Positions 26,330-35,006 of a DNA stretch of 64,000 nucleotides are shown piece after piece. A model generated the notes under the pieces. That model was not told the DNA's origin. It made no database searches and saw nothing but the letters and a program-made list of their open reading frames with translations. Location of the stretch: the NCBI RefSeq assembly GCF_000013085.1, contig NC_007643.1, forward strand, positions 1,163,001-1,227,000. The letters run 5' to 3'. The stretch comes from Rhodospirillum rubrum ATCC 11170. Lineage in GTDB: Bacteria; Pseudomonadota; Alphaproteobacteria; Rhodospirillales; Rhodospirillaceae. Numbering within the stretch: the stretch's first letter is position 1; every line of letters starts with the position of its first letter. Position numbers and translations under genes: made by a program.

Positions 26330-27526
26330 TCAGCGCTCCTTCAGGGCGACGGCCCGGTTATACCAATTCATCAATCCGCTCACGACCAGGCTGATCAGCA
26401 AATAGACCGCCATGGTCATGCCGACGATCTCGACGGCCTGACCGGTCTGATTGAGCGTCGTGCCCATGAACACCGAGACCAGATCGGGATAGCCGATGGC
26501 GGTGGCCAGCGACGAGTTCTTGATCAGATTGAGATATTGGCTGGTGGTCGGCGGGATCATCACCCGCAGCGCCTGGGGCAGCACGATCAGGCGCAAGGTG
26601 GCGGTCGGCTTGAGCCCCAGGGAATGGGCCGCCTCGGTCTGGCCGTGGCTGACGGCGAGAATCCCCGAGCGGACGATCTCGGCGATGAAGGCGGCGGTGT
26701 ACATCGACAGCGCCAGCAACAGCGCCACCATTTCGGGGATCAGCCGCGAACCGCCGACGAAATTGAAGCCCTGGAGATGGGGAACGTCGAAGGTGACCGG
26801 GGTGCCCAGGGCCAGGAAGGCAAGGAGCGGCAGGCCGAGAACCAGGGCGAGGCCGGTGCGCCAACTGGGAAAGCCCAGACCCGTCGCCATGCGTCGGCGG
26901 GTCGCCCAGCGGCCGATGGCCAGGGCGAGGGCGAGGGCGACGACCAGGGCGAGGCCGACCAAGGCCATCCCGTCGCCGGCGATCGGCGAGGGCATATAGA
27001 AGCCGCGATTGTTGAGGAAGAACAACGCGCCCAGCTCCAGGCTCTGCCGGGGTTGGGGCAGGGGGCGCAGAACGGCGAAATACCAGAAAAAGATCTGCAG
27101 CAGCAGCGGGATGTTGCGCAGGGTCTCGACATAGATCAGCGCCAGCTTGGCGATCAGCCAGTTGCGCGACAACCGGGCGACGCCGACGACGAAGCCGATC
27201 AGCGTGGCGGCGATGACGCCCAGGCCCGAAACCAACAGCGTATTGAGCAGGCCGACGACGAAGGTCCGGCCATAGGAATAGGTCTCGTCATAGGGGATCA
27301 GGCTCATCAGGATGCCAAACCCCGCCGAATGGTCGAGGAAGGCGAAGCCGGTGGTGATGCCCCGCGTGCGCATATTGGTCAGGGTGTTGTCGAAAATCGC
27401 CCAGAAAAACCAGACGAGGGCGGCGATGGTCAGCACCTGAAAGGCGATCGCCCGGACACGTGGGTCACGCAAGGGATGCGGCCGGGGGGCCTTGAGCGGT
27501 CCCGGGGGGTGGATCGGAGGGGTCAT
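26330..27526 (-). CDS. aapQ: AapQ, permease of the L-amino-acid ABC transporter
   Basis: The 398-residue permease contains the AapQ-type N-terminal extension with several membrane segments (VRAIAFQVLTIAALVWFFWAIF) and the long insert before the core domain with the EAA loop TAAFIAEIVRSGILAVSHGQTEAA and LGLKPTATLRLIVLPQALR. The ATG at 27524-27526 is chosen because AGGAGA precedes it; the frame is open to 27565. It partners AapM and follows aapJ by about 100 bp. Confidence 0.92.
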   Translation of the reverse strand: MTPPIHPPGPLKAPRPHPLRDPRVRAIAFQVLTIAALVWFFWAIFDNTLTNMRTRGITTGFAFLDHSAGFGILMSLIPYDETYSYGRTFVVGLLNTLLVSGLGVIAATLIGFVVGVARLSRNWLIAKLALIYVETLRNIPLLLQIFFWYFAVLRPLPQPRQSLELGALFFLNNRGFYMPSPIAGDGMALVGLALVVALALALAIGRWATRRRMATGLGFPSWRTGLALVLGLPLLAFLALGTPVTFDVPHLQGFNFVGGSRLIPEMVALLLALSMYTAAFIAEIVRSGILAVSHGQTEAAHSLGLKPTATLRLIVLPQALRVMIPPTTSQYLNLIKNSSLATAIGYPDLVSVFMGTTLNQTGQAVEIVGMTMAVYLLISLVVSGLMNWYNRAVALKER

Positions 27527-27625
27527 GGGCTCTCCTGGGGCCGTGGAGGCAGGGATCGAAGGCATCCGTCAATGCCCATGGAAGCCGGGCGACGGGAGAG
27601 AGGCCCCCCGCCGCCCGCGGACAGG

Positions 27626-28648
27626 TTAGCGGATGGGCGGGGCGTACTGGATGCCACCCTTGTTCCACAGGGCGTTCAGCCCGCGCTCGATCTCGAGGGG
27701 CGAGCCCTTGCCGATGTTGCGCTCGAACATCTCGCCGTAATTGCCGACCTGCTTGACGATGGCATAGGCCCAGTCGTTGCCCAGGCCGAGCTGCTTGCCC
27801 ATTTCGCCTTCGGTGCCCAGCAGACGCTTGACGTTCTGGTCGGTGCCGGCCTTGACCTCGTCGGCATTGGCCGAGGTCACGCCCAGTTCCTCGGCGTTAA
27901 GCTGGGCGAACAGCGACCAACGCACGATGTTCAGCCACTGATCATCGCCCTGGCGCACCATCGGGCCCAAAGGCTCCTTGGAAATCACCTCGGGCAGGAC
28001 GATGGCGCTCTTGGGATCTTCAAGTTTGATGCGCAGCGCGTAAAGCTGGGACTGGTCGGAGGTCAGCACGTCGCAGCGGCCACCGGCGAAGCCCTGAACG
28101 GTCTGGTCGGAGGTGTCGAACACCACCGGGCTGTAGGTCATGGCGTTGGCGCGGAAGTAATCGGCCAGATTCAGCTCGGTCGTGGTGCCCGACTGAATAC
28201 AGATCGAGGCGCCGTTGAGTTCCTTGGCGCTGGAAACCCCCAGCTCCTTCTTCACCATGAAGCCCTGGCCGTCGTAATAGTTCACCCCGGCGAAGATCAG
28301 GCCCAGCGAGGCGTCCCGGGTCTGCGTCCAGGTGGTGTTGCGCGACAGCACATCGATTTCACCGGACTGCAAGGCGGTGAAGCGTTCCTTGGCGTTGAGC
28401 GGAACGAACTTCACTTTTTTGGCATCACCGAAAACGGCGGCGGCAACGGCCCGGCAGATATCAACGTCGATGCCGGTCCAATGCCCCTTGTCATCGGGAA
28501 GCGCGAATCCCGGCAGGCCGTTGTTGACGCCGCAGGTCACTTCGCCGCGGCTTTTGACCGTGTCGAGAGTGCTGGCGGCCATCGCCGAACCGCTGGCGAT
28601 GACGCCGGCCGCGCCGAAAGCGGCCAGAGCCGCGATCATCTTCTTCAT
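27626..28648 (-). CDS. aapJ: AapJ, periplasmic amino-acid-binding protein
   Basis: The 340-residue protein has a Sec signal peptide (MKKMIAALAAFGAAGVIASGSAMA) and a family 3 solute-binding domain: STLDTVKSRGEVTCGVNNGLPGFA, IDVDICRAVAAAVFG and DVLSRNTTWTQTRDASLGL, all close to AapJ/BztA. It delivers L-amino acids to AapQM. As first gene of the operon it is separated from aapQ by 99 bp, a common arrangement that allows higher expression of the receptor. Confidence 0.93.
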   Translation of the reverse strand: MKKMIAALAAFGAAGVIASGSAMAASTLDTVKSRGEVTCGVNNGLPGFALPDDKGHWTGIDVDICRAVAAAVFGDAKKVKFVPLNAKERFTALQSGEIDVLSRNTTWTQTRDASLGLIFAGVNYYDGQGFMVKKELGVSSAKELNGASICIQSGTTTELNLADYFRANAMTYSPVVFDTSDQTVQGFAGGRCDVLTSDQSQLYALRIKLEDPKSAIVLPEVISKEPLGPMVRQGDDQWLNIVRWSLFAQLNAEELGVTSANADEVKAGTDQNVKRLLGTEGEMGKQLGLGNDWAYAIVKQVGNYGEMFERNIGKGSPLEIERGLNALWNKGGIQYAPPIR

Positions 28649-28972
28649 CCGAGGTACTCCCTTGTTCTCGTTTTTTTCGAGCCCGAGCGGGTGTCGGGCG
28701 CGGTGGTGTCCACAGCGTTGCGGACACGGAAGAATGCGGCATTCCGCTTGCCGTGAAAACAGGCTGGCGCATTTTTCGCTGCATTTCTTCTGTGCAACGC
28801 AAAAGAATGTATATTAAAGGTTGTTTACGCGCGGAACGTTTACTTGAATACCGATCTTGCGCGCGATGGCTTGCGGGGGCGGGGGGTTTCCATTAAGAAC
28901 CCAGGGCGAAACGCCAGGACGGGGGCGCCCTAATCGCGCCCGCCGCCGCACAAGCAGGCCAGGAAGAACCCG
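28649..28972. other. Divergent aapJ / glycosyltransferase intergenic region
   Basis: The 324 bp contain no gene. The AT-richest part (about 28795-28830, with TATATTAAAG) probably holds a promoter. GG-N10-GC spacing of sigma-54 type occurs near 28763-28778 on the plus strand, but it points away from aapJ and its -12 half matches poorly. I do not call it. Confidence 0.35.
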
Positions 28973-30007
28973 ATGAACGCGTCCCCGGACGTCTCCCCCT
29001 CCGCTCCGACCGTACCTCCGGTCACCCCTTCGGCTTCCGGCGCGGACCCCGAACTCCTCTCGGTTATCATTCCCCTCTATAACGAGGAGGAGAATGTCGC
29101 GCGCCTGTGCGAGGCGGTTTTCGGCGCCTTGCGCGACATGGCGCGGCCCTTCGAGGTCATCATGGTCGATGATGGCAGTTCCGACGGCACCGTCGCCCGT
29201 CTGGAAACCCTGGCGCCGTCCTATCCCGAACTGACCGTCGTCACCTTCAAGCGCAACGTCGGCCAGACGGCGGCGATCATGGCCGGAATCGATCATTCCC
29301 ATGGCGCCATCATCGTGCCGATGGACGGCGACCTGCAAAACGACCCCCGCGACATTCCCATTCTTCTGGAAAAGATGAAGGAAGGCTATGACGTGGTGTC
29401 GGGGTGGCGCAAGGATCGCCAGGACGACGCGCTGACCCGCAATTTCCCCAGCGCGGTCGCCAATTGGCTGATCTCGACGATCTCGGGTGTTCACCTGAAA
29501 GACTACGGCTGCACGCTGAAGGCCTATCGCCGCGAAGTGCTGTCGGGGTACCGCCTCTATGGCGAGATGCACCGCTTCGTGCCGATCTATGCGCGCTGGC
29601 AGGGCGCCAAGATCACCGAGATCCCGGTGCGCCACCATGCCCGCACCGCCGGCCAATCCAAATACGGCCTGAACCGCATCTTCAAGGTGCTGCTCGACCT
29701 GATGGTGGTGAAGTTCCTGACCCAATACGAAACCAAGCCGATCTATATCTTCGGCGGCATGGGCTTCCTGCTGTTCCTGGGCGCCATCTTGTCGGCCGGC
29801 GGTGGCATCGCGCTGCGCGTGATCGAGGGCATCCACCTCAACCGCACGCCGCTGCCGCTGATCTCGGCCATGTGCGTGATCACCGGCATGATGTGCATCC
29901 TGCTTGGCCTCGTCGCCGAGCTTTTGGTGCGCATCTACTTCGAAAGCCAGGACAAAACCGCCTATACGGTCAAAACCGTGATTCGCGGCAAGGGCGGCAA
30001 GGGATAA
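28973..30007 (+). CDS. Family 2 glycosyltransferase, polyprenyl-phosphate sugar transferase type
   Basis: The 344-residue protein has a Pro/Ser-rich N-terminal tail, then the GT-A domain: LSVIIPLYNEEENVARL, VDDGSSDGTVARL, and the DxD-like GDLQNDPRDIP, with GQTAAIMAGIDHSHG between them. HHARTAGQSKYGLNRIFKVLLDL matches the DPM1/ArnC/GtrB family. Two C-terminal membrane helices (FGGMGFLLFLGAILSAGG and ISAMCVITGMMCILLGLVAELLV) anchor it. These enzymes transfer a sugar to undecaprenyl phosphate for envelope glycan modification. A strong intrinsic terminator follows. Confidence 0.88.
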   Translation: MNASPDVSPSAPTVPPVTPSASGADPELLSVIIPLYNEEENVARLCEAVFGALRDMARPFEVIMVDDGSSDGTVARLETLAPSYPELTVVTFKRNVGQTAAIMAGIDHSHGAIIVPMDGDLQNDPRDIPILLEKMKEGYDVVSGWRKDRQDDALTRNFPSAVANWLISTISGVHLKDYGCTLKAYRREVLSGYRLYGEMHRFVPIYARWQGAKITEIPVRHHARTAGQSKYGLNRIFKVLLDLMVVKFLTQYETKPIYIFGGMGFLLFLGAILSAGGGIALRVIEGIHLNRTPLPLISAMCVITGMMCILLGLVAELLVRIYFESQDKTAYTVKTVIRGKGGKG

Positions 30008-30040
30008 GGGGCAGCGGATAACCCTTTGGGGCCGTATTGG

Positions 30041-30066
30041 AAAAGGGGGGGCTTCCCCCCTTTTTT
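30041..30066 (+). terminator. Intrinsic terminator of the glycosyltransferase gene
   Basis: Six G-C pairs (30045-30050 with 30055-30060), extended by four A-T pairs, close a 4-nt loop and are followed by a six-T run. This is a typical rho-independent terminator. Confidence 0.9.
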
Positions 30067-30229
30067 CATGGGGGCGTCTCCTTAAGCGGCGAAGGGCTCG
30101 GTGATTTCTCCCTTAAAACGCTAAATTTTCTAGGGGATTCCCGCCAGTCCAAATTAGATAAAAATCAACGAAAATTAATGGCGAATTCTGCGCTTCTGGA
30201 GGCCCGCTCGACGGGCCAAGGGGGAGGGA

Positions 30230-31330
30230 ATGACGCCATCGTTGTCCGTGTATCTGGATGTCCTGCGGTTTTTGGCGGCCATGACCGTCTTTCTGGGGCA
30301 TCTGGCCTCGCAGCCCTTCACCGAGGCGGTGATCTGGCGGCCCCTGGGGACCTACGGCGTGATCGCGGTCACGATTTTCTTCGTTCTCTCGGGCTATGTG
30401 ATCGCTCACGTCACCTCGACACGGGAAACGACCGCTTCGACCTATGCCGCCGCCCGGATCTCCAGGCTTTACTCCGTCGTCCTGGTCGCTCTGGCTCTGA
30501 CGTTCCTGTTCGATACCCTTGGGACGTCCCTTAACCCGGAATTCTACGCGTTCAAGAAAGTTCTCTGGAAGCCGATCAATTGGGAGGGGTATGTCTCGGC
30601 GCTTTTCTTCGTGAATGAATTTCAGGTTTTCCGATTTAATGGCATTTCGCCGGGAACGAATGCTCCCTATTGGTCTCTTAGTTTTGAGGCCGCCTATTAC
30701 CTGATAAGTGGCATCGTTTTATTTTCAAGACGCAGGGTGTGGGTTCCGCTTTGTGTCATCATATTATTTTGTGCCGGCCGAACAATAGTCGCCTTGTTTC
30801 CAATTTGGGCGATGGGATATTTTCTTTATCACCAGCGCCTGAAAATAGACCTGCCAAGATCTCTATTGACGGTGCTGGCCTTCGGAACCATCGCCGCCAT
30901 TCTTGTTGTTCCCCGGGTCATCTATCGACTTCCCACCGATAATTTCGGGTTTGTTTTTCCCTGGGGGCGAATGCCCTTCAATAGGAATCTTGTGGAAGAC
31001 TATGCTGTCGGTTCTGTCTTTGTTGTTCATTTGGCAAGTGTGCGATCTCTTCTTTGTGATAAAAAAGACATTGGTGATAAAACCAAAAAAATCGCCACCT
31101 GGTTGGGCTCCCTGACCTTCCCCATGTATTGTTTTCACTTCCCGGCGATCTGCTTTTTCGCGGCGCTCAGTCCATGGGACAAGACCTCCCTCGCGAACTG
31201 TATCGCCATCGCCGTCCCGGTGGTGCTTCTCGTCATCGGGCTGACGCCGCTGTGCGACGCCCTGAAGCGATCAATGCGCCTTGGTCTTTCCAAGGTGTCT
31301 TTTCGCCCCCGTCTGTCGGCGCGTCCCTGA
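30230..31330 (+). CDS. Acyltransferase family 3 (OafA/YrhL type) membrane protein
   Basis: The 366-residue protein starts LSVYLDVLRFLAAMTVFLGHLASQPF, the typical acyltransferase-3 N-terminus with the catalytic-position His in LGH. About ten hydrophobic segments follow, including VIAVTIFFVLSGYVIAH and NAPYWSLSFEAAYYLISG. Members O-acylate surface sugars. The middle of the gene and its upstream region are markedly richer in A+T than the neighbours, suggesting horizontal acquisition. The ATG at 30230 has a GGGAGGG ribosome-binding site. It lies between the glycosyltransferase and the dra genes without an operon link. Confidence 0.85.
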   Translation: MTPSLSVYLDVLRFLAAMTVFLGHLASQPFTEAVIWRPLGTYGVIAVTIFFVLSGYVIAHVTSTRETTASTYAAARISRLYSVVLVALALTFLFDTLGTSLNPEFYAFKKVLWKPINWEGYVSALFFVNEFQVFRFNGISPGTNAPYWSLSFEAAYYLISGIVLFSRRRVWVPLCVIILFCAGRTIVALFPIWAMGYFLYHQRLKIDLPRSLLTVLAFGTIAAILVVPRVIYRLPTDNFGFVFPWGRMPFNRNLVEDYAVGSVFVVHLASVRSLLCDKKDIGDKTKKIATWLGSLTFPMYCFHFPAICFFAALSPWDKTSLANCIAIAVPVVLLVIGLTPLCDALKRSMRLGLSKVSFRPRLSARP

Positions 31331-31390
31331 AACGGCGAGCGGAAAACGGGATGGCGATTTTCGGCGCGGTCGCCGGCGGGGAAGGCGCCG

Positions 31391-31822
31391 TCACGCCGCG
31401 CCGGGCTCTTCGGCGCACCGGTGGTTGGTCGCCTGCGAGGGGCAGGTTTCGATGTCGCCGGGGTCTTGGGCGATCAGGCCGATCCAGGCGTTGACGGCGG
31501 CGCGGTCGAAGCCGCAGGTTTTGGTTTGGCCGACGGCCATTAGCGGCCGGCGGATCAGCAAGGCGTCCTTGACCATCAAGGCCAGGGCTTCGCTCTCGTC
31601 CAGAGCCTCGGGCCTTACCTCGCCGGCCTTGACGCGCGGCGCGGCCGGGTTGATCCATTGCGCCACCGGTTTGTCGCCGAAATAGGGGCGCAAGGTTTCG
31701 GCCGTCCACGGCTGTTGGCGGATGTCGTGGGCTTCGACCCGGTGGCCCGAGGCGATCAGCAGGGCCTTCTGGCGGGTGTTGTTGCGGCAGCCGGGTTTTT
31801 CGAAAAACAGCACATCGGCCAT
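31391..31822 (-). CDS. draB: DraB / nitrogenase-associated ArsC-like protein
   Basis: The 143-residue protein has an ArsC/Spx-type thioredoxin fold: DVLFFEKPGCRNNTRQKALL with one Cys at the active-site position, AHDIRQQPWTAETLRPYFG, and LIRRPLMAVGQTKTCGFD, which includes the conserved RPL segment. It belongs to the nitrogenase-associated subfamily that includes NifO. In R. rubrum a gene named draB is known immediately downstream of draG. The role is unclear. The ATG at 31820-31822 has AAGGA upstream; a TTG at 31838-31840 is also in frame. It starts 26 bp after draG. Confidence 0.85.
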   Translation of the reverse strand: MADVLFFEKPGCRNNTRQKALLIASGHRVEAHDIRQQPWTAETLRPYFGDKPVAQWINPAAPRVKAGEVRPEALDESEALALMVKDALLIRRPLMAVGQTKTCGFDRAAVNAWIGLIAQDPGDIETCPSQATNHRCAEEPGAA

Positions 31823-31848
31823 GGCGGCGCGTCCTTGCAAAGGGAAGG

Positions 31849-32733
31849 TCAGTCCAGGCCGGCAAGCGCCAGCAGGGCGTCGACCTGACGGCGGATCTCG
31901 CGTTCCACCTTCATATCAAGCTTGGACAGCCAGCCCGAGGGGATGTCGTCGACGCCATAGGTGGCGCCGGCCAGCATCCCGGCCAGGGCGCCGGTGGTAT
32001 CGGCGTCGCCGCCCTGGTTGACGGTCTGGATCAGGCAGCTTTTGAAGGTGTCGGTGACGAAGTAATAATGCAGCACCGTCTGCATCGTATCGACGATATA
32101 GGCCGAGGATTGGCCCTTATAGGGCTCGAAGTGGAAGTCGCGGTGCTGGTGGACCAGGCGGTTGGCCTCTTCGCGGCAGGCCTTCATGCCGCGTCCGCCG
32201 ATCAGGTGATGGACCATCCGCCCGAGGGTCAGGCAGGCGGCGTCGGATAACGGGTGGTTATGGGTGATCCGCGCCTGGGCCAGGACCCAGGGTTCCAGAT
32301 CGGCGGGGTGGCCCAGTGTCGCCAGGGCGGCGGGCAGGCAGCGCATGGCCGCGCCATTGCCGGCGTCCCCCTCGGAGTAGGGCGCGGTGGTCGTGCCCTC
32401 GTGCATGTAGCGGCGAATGCCGCGCCGGCAGGTATTGCCAACATCCACCGGCCGCGACTTCAGCCACAGGGCGAATTCCTCGCAGATATCGGCAACGTCA
32501 AGCGTGCCCTTGGCCGCCAGCGAGCGCCCCAGGGCCAGCGACATCTCGGTGTCGTCGGTGATCTGGCCGGGCTTGAGCCGCAGCCAGCCGCCGCCGGTCA
32601 TCTTGCGGTGGATGCCGTATTGCTGGGCGATCTCGCCCTTGGTCATGAATTCCACGGTGGCGCCTAGGGCGTCGCCAACGGCCAGACCAAGGAAGGCCCC
32701 CAGGGCCCGGTCGTGTACGGAAGGGCCGGTCAT
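31849..32733 (-). CDS. draG: DraG, ADP-ribosyl-[dinitrogenase reductase] hydrolase
   Basis: The 294-residue protein matches the founding member of the ADP-ribosylglycohydrolase family. The binuclear Mn site is built from GQITDDTEMSLALG (the two adjacent Asp) and GGDADTTGALAGMLAGATYG. DRALGAFLGLAVGDALGATVEFM is the conserved N-terminus. DraG removes ADP-ribose from Arg101 of NifH when ammonium is exhausted or light returns, restoring nitrogenase activity. PII signalling and membrane sequestration by AmtB are known to control it. It lies between draT (31 bp) and draB on the same strand. Confidence 0.97.
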   Translation of the reverse strand: MTGPSVHDRALGAFLGLAVGDALGATVEFMTKGEIAQQYGIHRKMTGGGWLRLKPGQITDDTEMSLALGRSLAAKGTLDVADICEEFALWLKSRPVDVGNTCRRGIRRYMHEGTTTAPYSEGDAGNGAAMRCLPAALATLGHPADLEPWVLAQARITHNHPLSDAACLTLGRMVHHLIGGRGMKACREEANRLVHQHRDFHFEPYKGQSSAYIVDTMQTVLHYYFVTDTFKSCLIQTVNQGGDADTTGALAGMLAGATYGVDDIPSGWLSKLDMKVEREIRRQVDALLALAGLD

Positions 32734-32764
32734 CGGCCGCTCCTGCTTATGGGGCGCCTGTTCA

Positions 32765-33595
32765 TCAGAGATAACTCGCCTTCACCAGATAATCGCCGCC
32801 GATCACCAGATACTCGCCCTCGCCCTTGAGGGGGTGACTGGTCAGCAGCGTATTGAAAAAAACGATTTTCGAGACCGGAACCCGCGTCTCAAGGATGGTG
32901 TCGCCAAAGCAATCGGCCACGCCGCGATCAGAGGAGAACGACACCAGATTATTCATGCGCACGACGACTTGGCGATTGTCGATGCGTTCGATCATCTGAT
33001 GCTCGGTAAAGTCATTAACCCCGCGGTAAAGAAGAAGCGCGGACTCGCCGGGGGCGGCGAAGCGCGCCAGGGCCCACTGACAGAACTCGTACATGAGATC
33101 AAGCTGGACGTAGATGGAATTATTGTGAAAGCGCGAGGTCATCTTTTCTTCGATATAGGTGATCCAGGCCTTTGAGGCGAATTTGGTGATCGGTTCGCGG
33201 TGAAAGGTGGGGAACAGGCCGAAGCGGCTTTCCACCCAGCCCTTAAGTACGGCGCCTTCCTTGGCGTTGGTATCATAGCCCCAGCCCTTGAGCAGGCGCA
33301 GGTAGCTGGCGTGAAAGCGCCGAACGGCGCCGCCCTGGCCGGGGCGGTGGTCCTGCTGTTCGGGATCGAGGCCGAACATGGCGATCATATATTTATAGAA
33401 GGCCTCGCCGGCGCTTTCGAGATCGGGCGCCTCGGCCAGCATCTCGAACAGGCTGCGGTTCATCTCGCGCACCCCGGCGATATGGATTTCGGGCGCGGCC
33501 TGATTGAACCAGGCGCTGGCCAGAAGATCCGTCGGCAGCCCCACCAGATTGGTGCTGTGACCAATCCCCGGTCTGTCTTCCCCCATGTCCTTCAA
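32765..33595 (-). CDS. draT: DraT, NAD-dinitrogenase-reductase ADP-ribosyltransferase
   Basis: Reading from a TTG at 33593-33595 gives 276 residues, which agrees with the length I recall for R. rubrum DraT. It has GGGGGGAG as ribosome-binding site; the ATG three codons later (33586) has none at proper spacing. The protein shows an ADP-ribosyltransferase layout: Arg in LLYRGVNDF, Ser motif in LVSFSSD, and the E-x-E motif in KGEGEYLVIGG. It transfers ADP-ribose from NAD to Arg101 of NifH in response to ammonium, darkness or anoxia and so switches nitrogenase off. It is transcribed divergently from nifH. Confidence 0.96.
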   Translation of the reverse strand: MKDMGEDRPGIGHSTNLVGLPTDLLASAWFNQAAPEIHIAGVREMNRSLFEMLAEAPDLESAGEAFYKYMIAMFGLDPEQQDHRPGQGGAVRRFHASYLRLLKGWGYDTNAKEGAVLKGWVESRFGLFPTFHREPITKFASKAWITYIEEKMTSRFHNNSIYVQLDLMYEFCQWALARFAAPGESALLLYRGVNDFTEHQMIERIDNRQVVVRMNNLVSFSSDRGVADCFGDTILETRVPVSKIVFFNTLLTSHPLKGEGEYLVIGGDYLVKASYL

Positions 33596-33776
33596 CGCGT
33601 CTCCCCCCCGGGCCTCGTTCCGCGACAGGGGGGATCCCAAGGAGGGACCCTCCGTCCTGACCAAGAACTGTGCGTTCGTGTTTTTCGCCCATTCCTTTAT
33701 CACCGATCGGGCGGCGACGGGAAGGGCGTTCTGGGCAGTAGCGCACCATGTGCGCCATAGCGTCGCGCCGCCCCGC

Positions 33777-33792
33777 TGTTGGGTCCGCGACA
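33777..33792. promoter_or_regulatory. NifA upstream activator site 1 of nifHDK
   Basis: TGT-TGGGTCCGCG-ACA matches TGT-N10-ACA exactly. Its centre is about 154 bp upstream of the predicted nifH transcription start and 30 bp from the second site. Confidence 0.88.
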
Positions 33793-33806
33793 GGGTTTTG
33801 GGGCGT

Positions 33807-33822
33807 TGTCGGGTTTGCGACA
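33807..33822. promoter_or_regulatory. NifA upstream activator site 2 of nifHDK
   Basis: TGT-CGGGTTTGCG-ACA is an exact NifA consensus match, about 124 bp upstream of the predicted start. It shares 13 of 16 bases with site 1 and lies on the same DNA face. Confidence 0.92.
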
Positions 33823-33860
33823 GCGTTGAAAATAACCCTACATTCCTTGTTAGATAGATT

Positions 33861-33873
33861 TATTCCTTTGATT
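33861..33873 (-). promoter_or_regulatory. Likely IHF site of the nifH promoter
   Basis: On the minus strand AATCAAAGGAATA matches WATCAA-N4-TTR with one mismatch and is embedded in A/T tracts, between the NifA sites and the -24 element. Confidence 0.5.
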
Positions 33874-33911
33874 AAAAACGATAATTTTCAAAAAAATCGG
33901 GCAAATCAGGT

Positions 33912-33928
33912 TTGGCACGCTGGGTGCA
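33912..33928 (+). promoter_or_regulatory. Sigma-54 promoter of nifHDK
   Basis: TTGGCACGCTGGGTGCA matches the -24/-12 consensus, with GG at 33914-33915 and GC at 33926-33927, 10 bp apart. Transcription should start near 33939, giving a leader of about 60 nt. Confidence 0.95.
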
Positions 33929-33968
33929 TTAACGGGGTGAGCGTGGCGGTGGAGCTTCCCCGCCTTAG

Positions 33969-34886
<918 letters not shown>

Positions 34887-34888
34887 GG

Positions 34889-34944
34889 CCGTCGCCGTGC
34901 GACCGTTCCCCCCGGCCGGCCGGTCAGGCCGCCAGGGGCGACGG
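34889..34944 (+). other. Stem-loop in the nifH-nifD spacer
   Basis: CCGTCGCC at 34889-34896 pairs with GGCGACGG at 34937-34944. Between them lies the self-complementary CCGGCCGGCCGG (34912-34923). There is no T-run, so it is unlikely to be a simple terminator. It may stabilise the nifH end of the transcript or attenuate read-through. Confidence 0.55.
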
Positions 34945-35006
34945 AAGCGGGCGGACCTCCAAGAAGGCCTCTTCGCCGAGGCGATAGTCGATCAGAGGAG
35001 AGGGAT

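Noticed and set aside
25988-28756. Plus-strand open frame of about 920 codons opposite aapM, aapQ and aapJ
   Set aside because: Gln/Asp/His/Gly-rich shadow of three well-supported transporter genes.
28763-28780. Sigma-54-like promoter near aapJ
   Set aside because: Only the GG-N10-GC spacing matches; the -12 half is poor and it points away from the aap operon, towards a glycosyltransferase gene.
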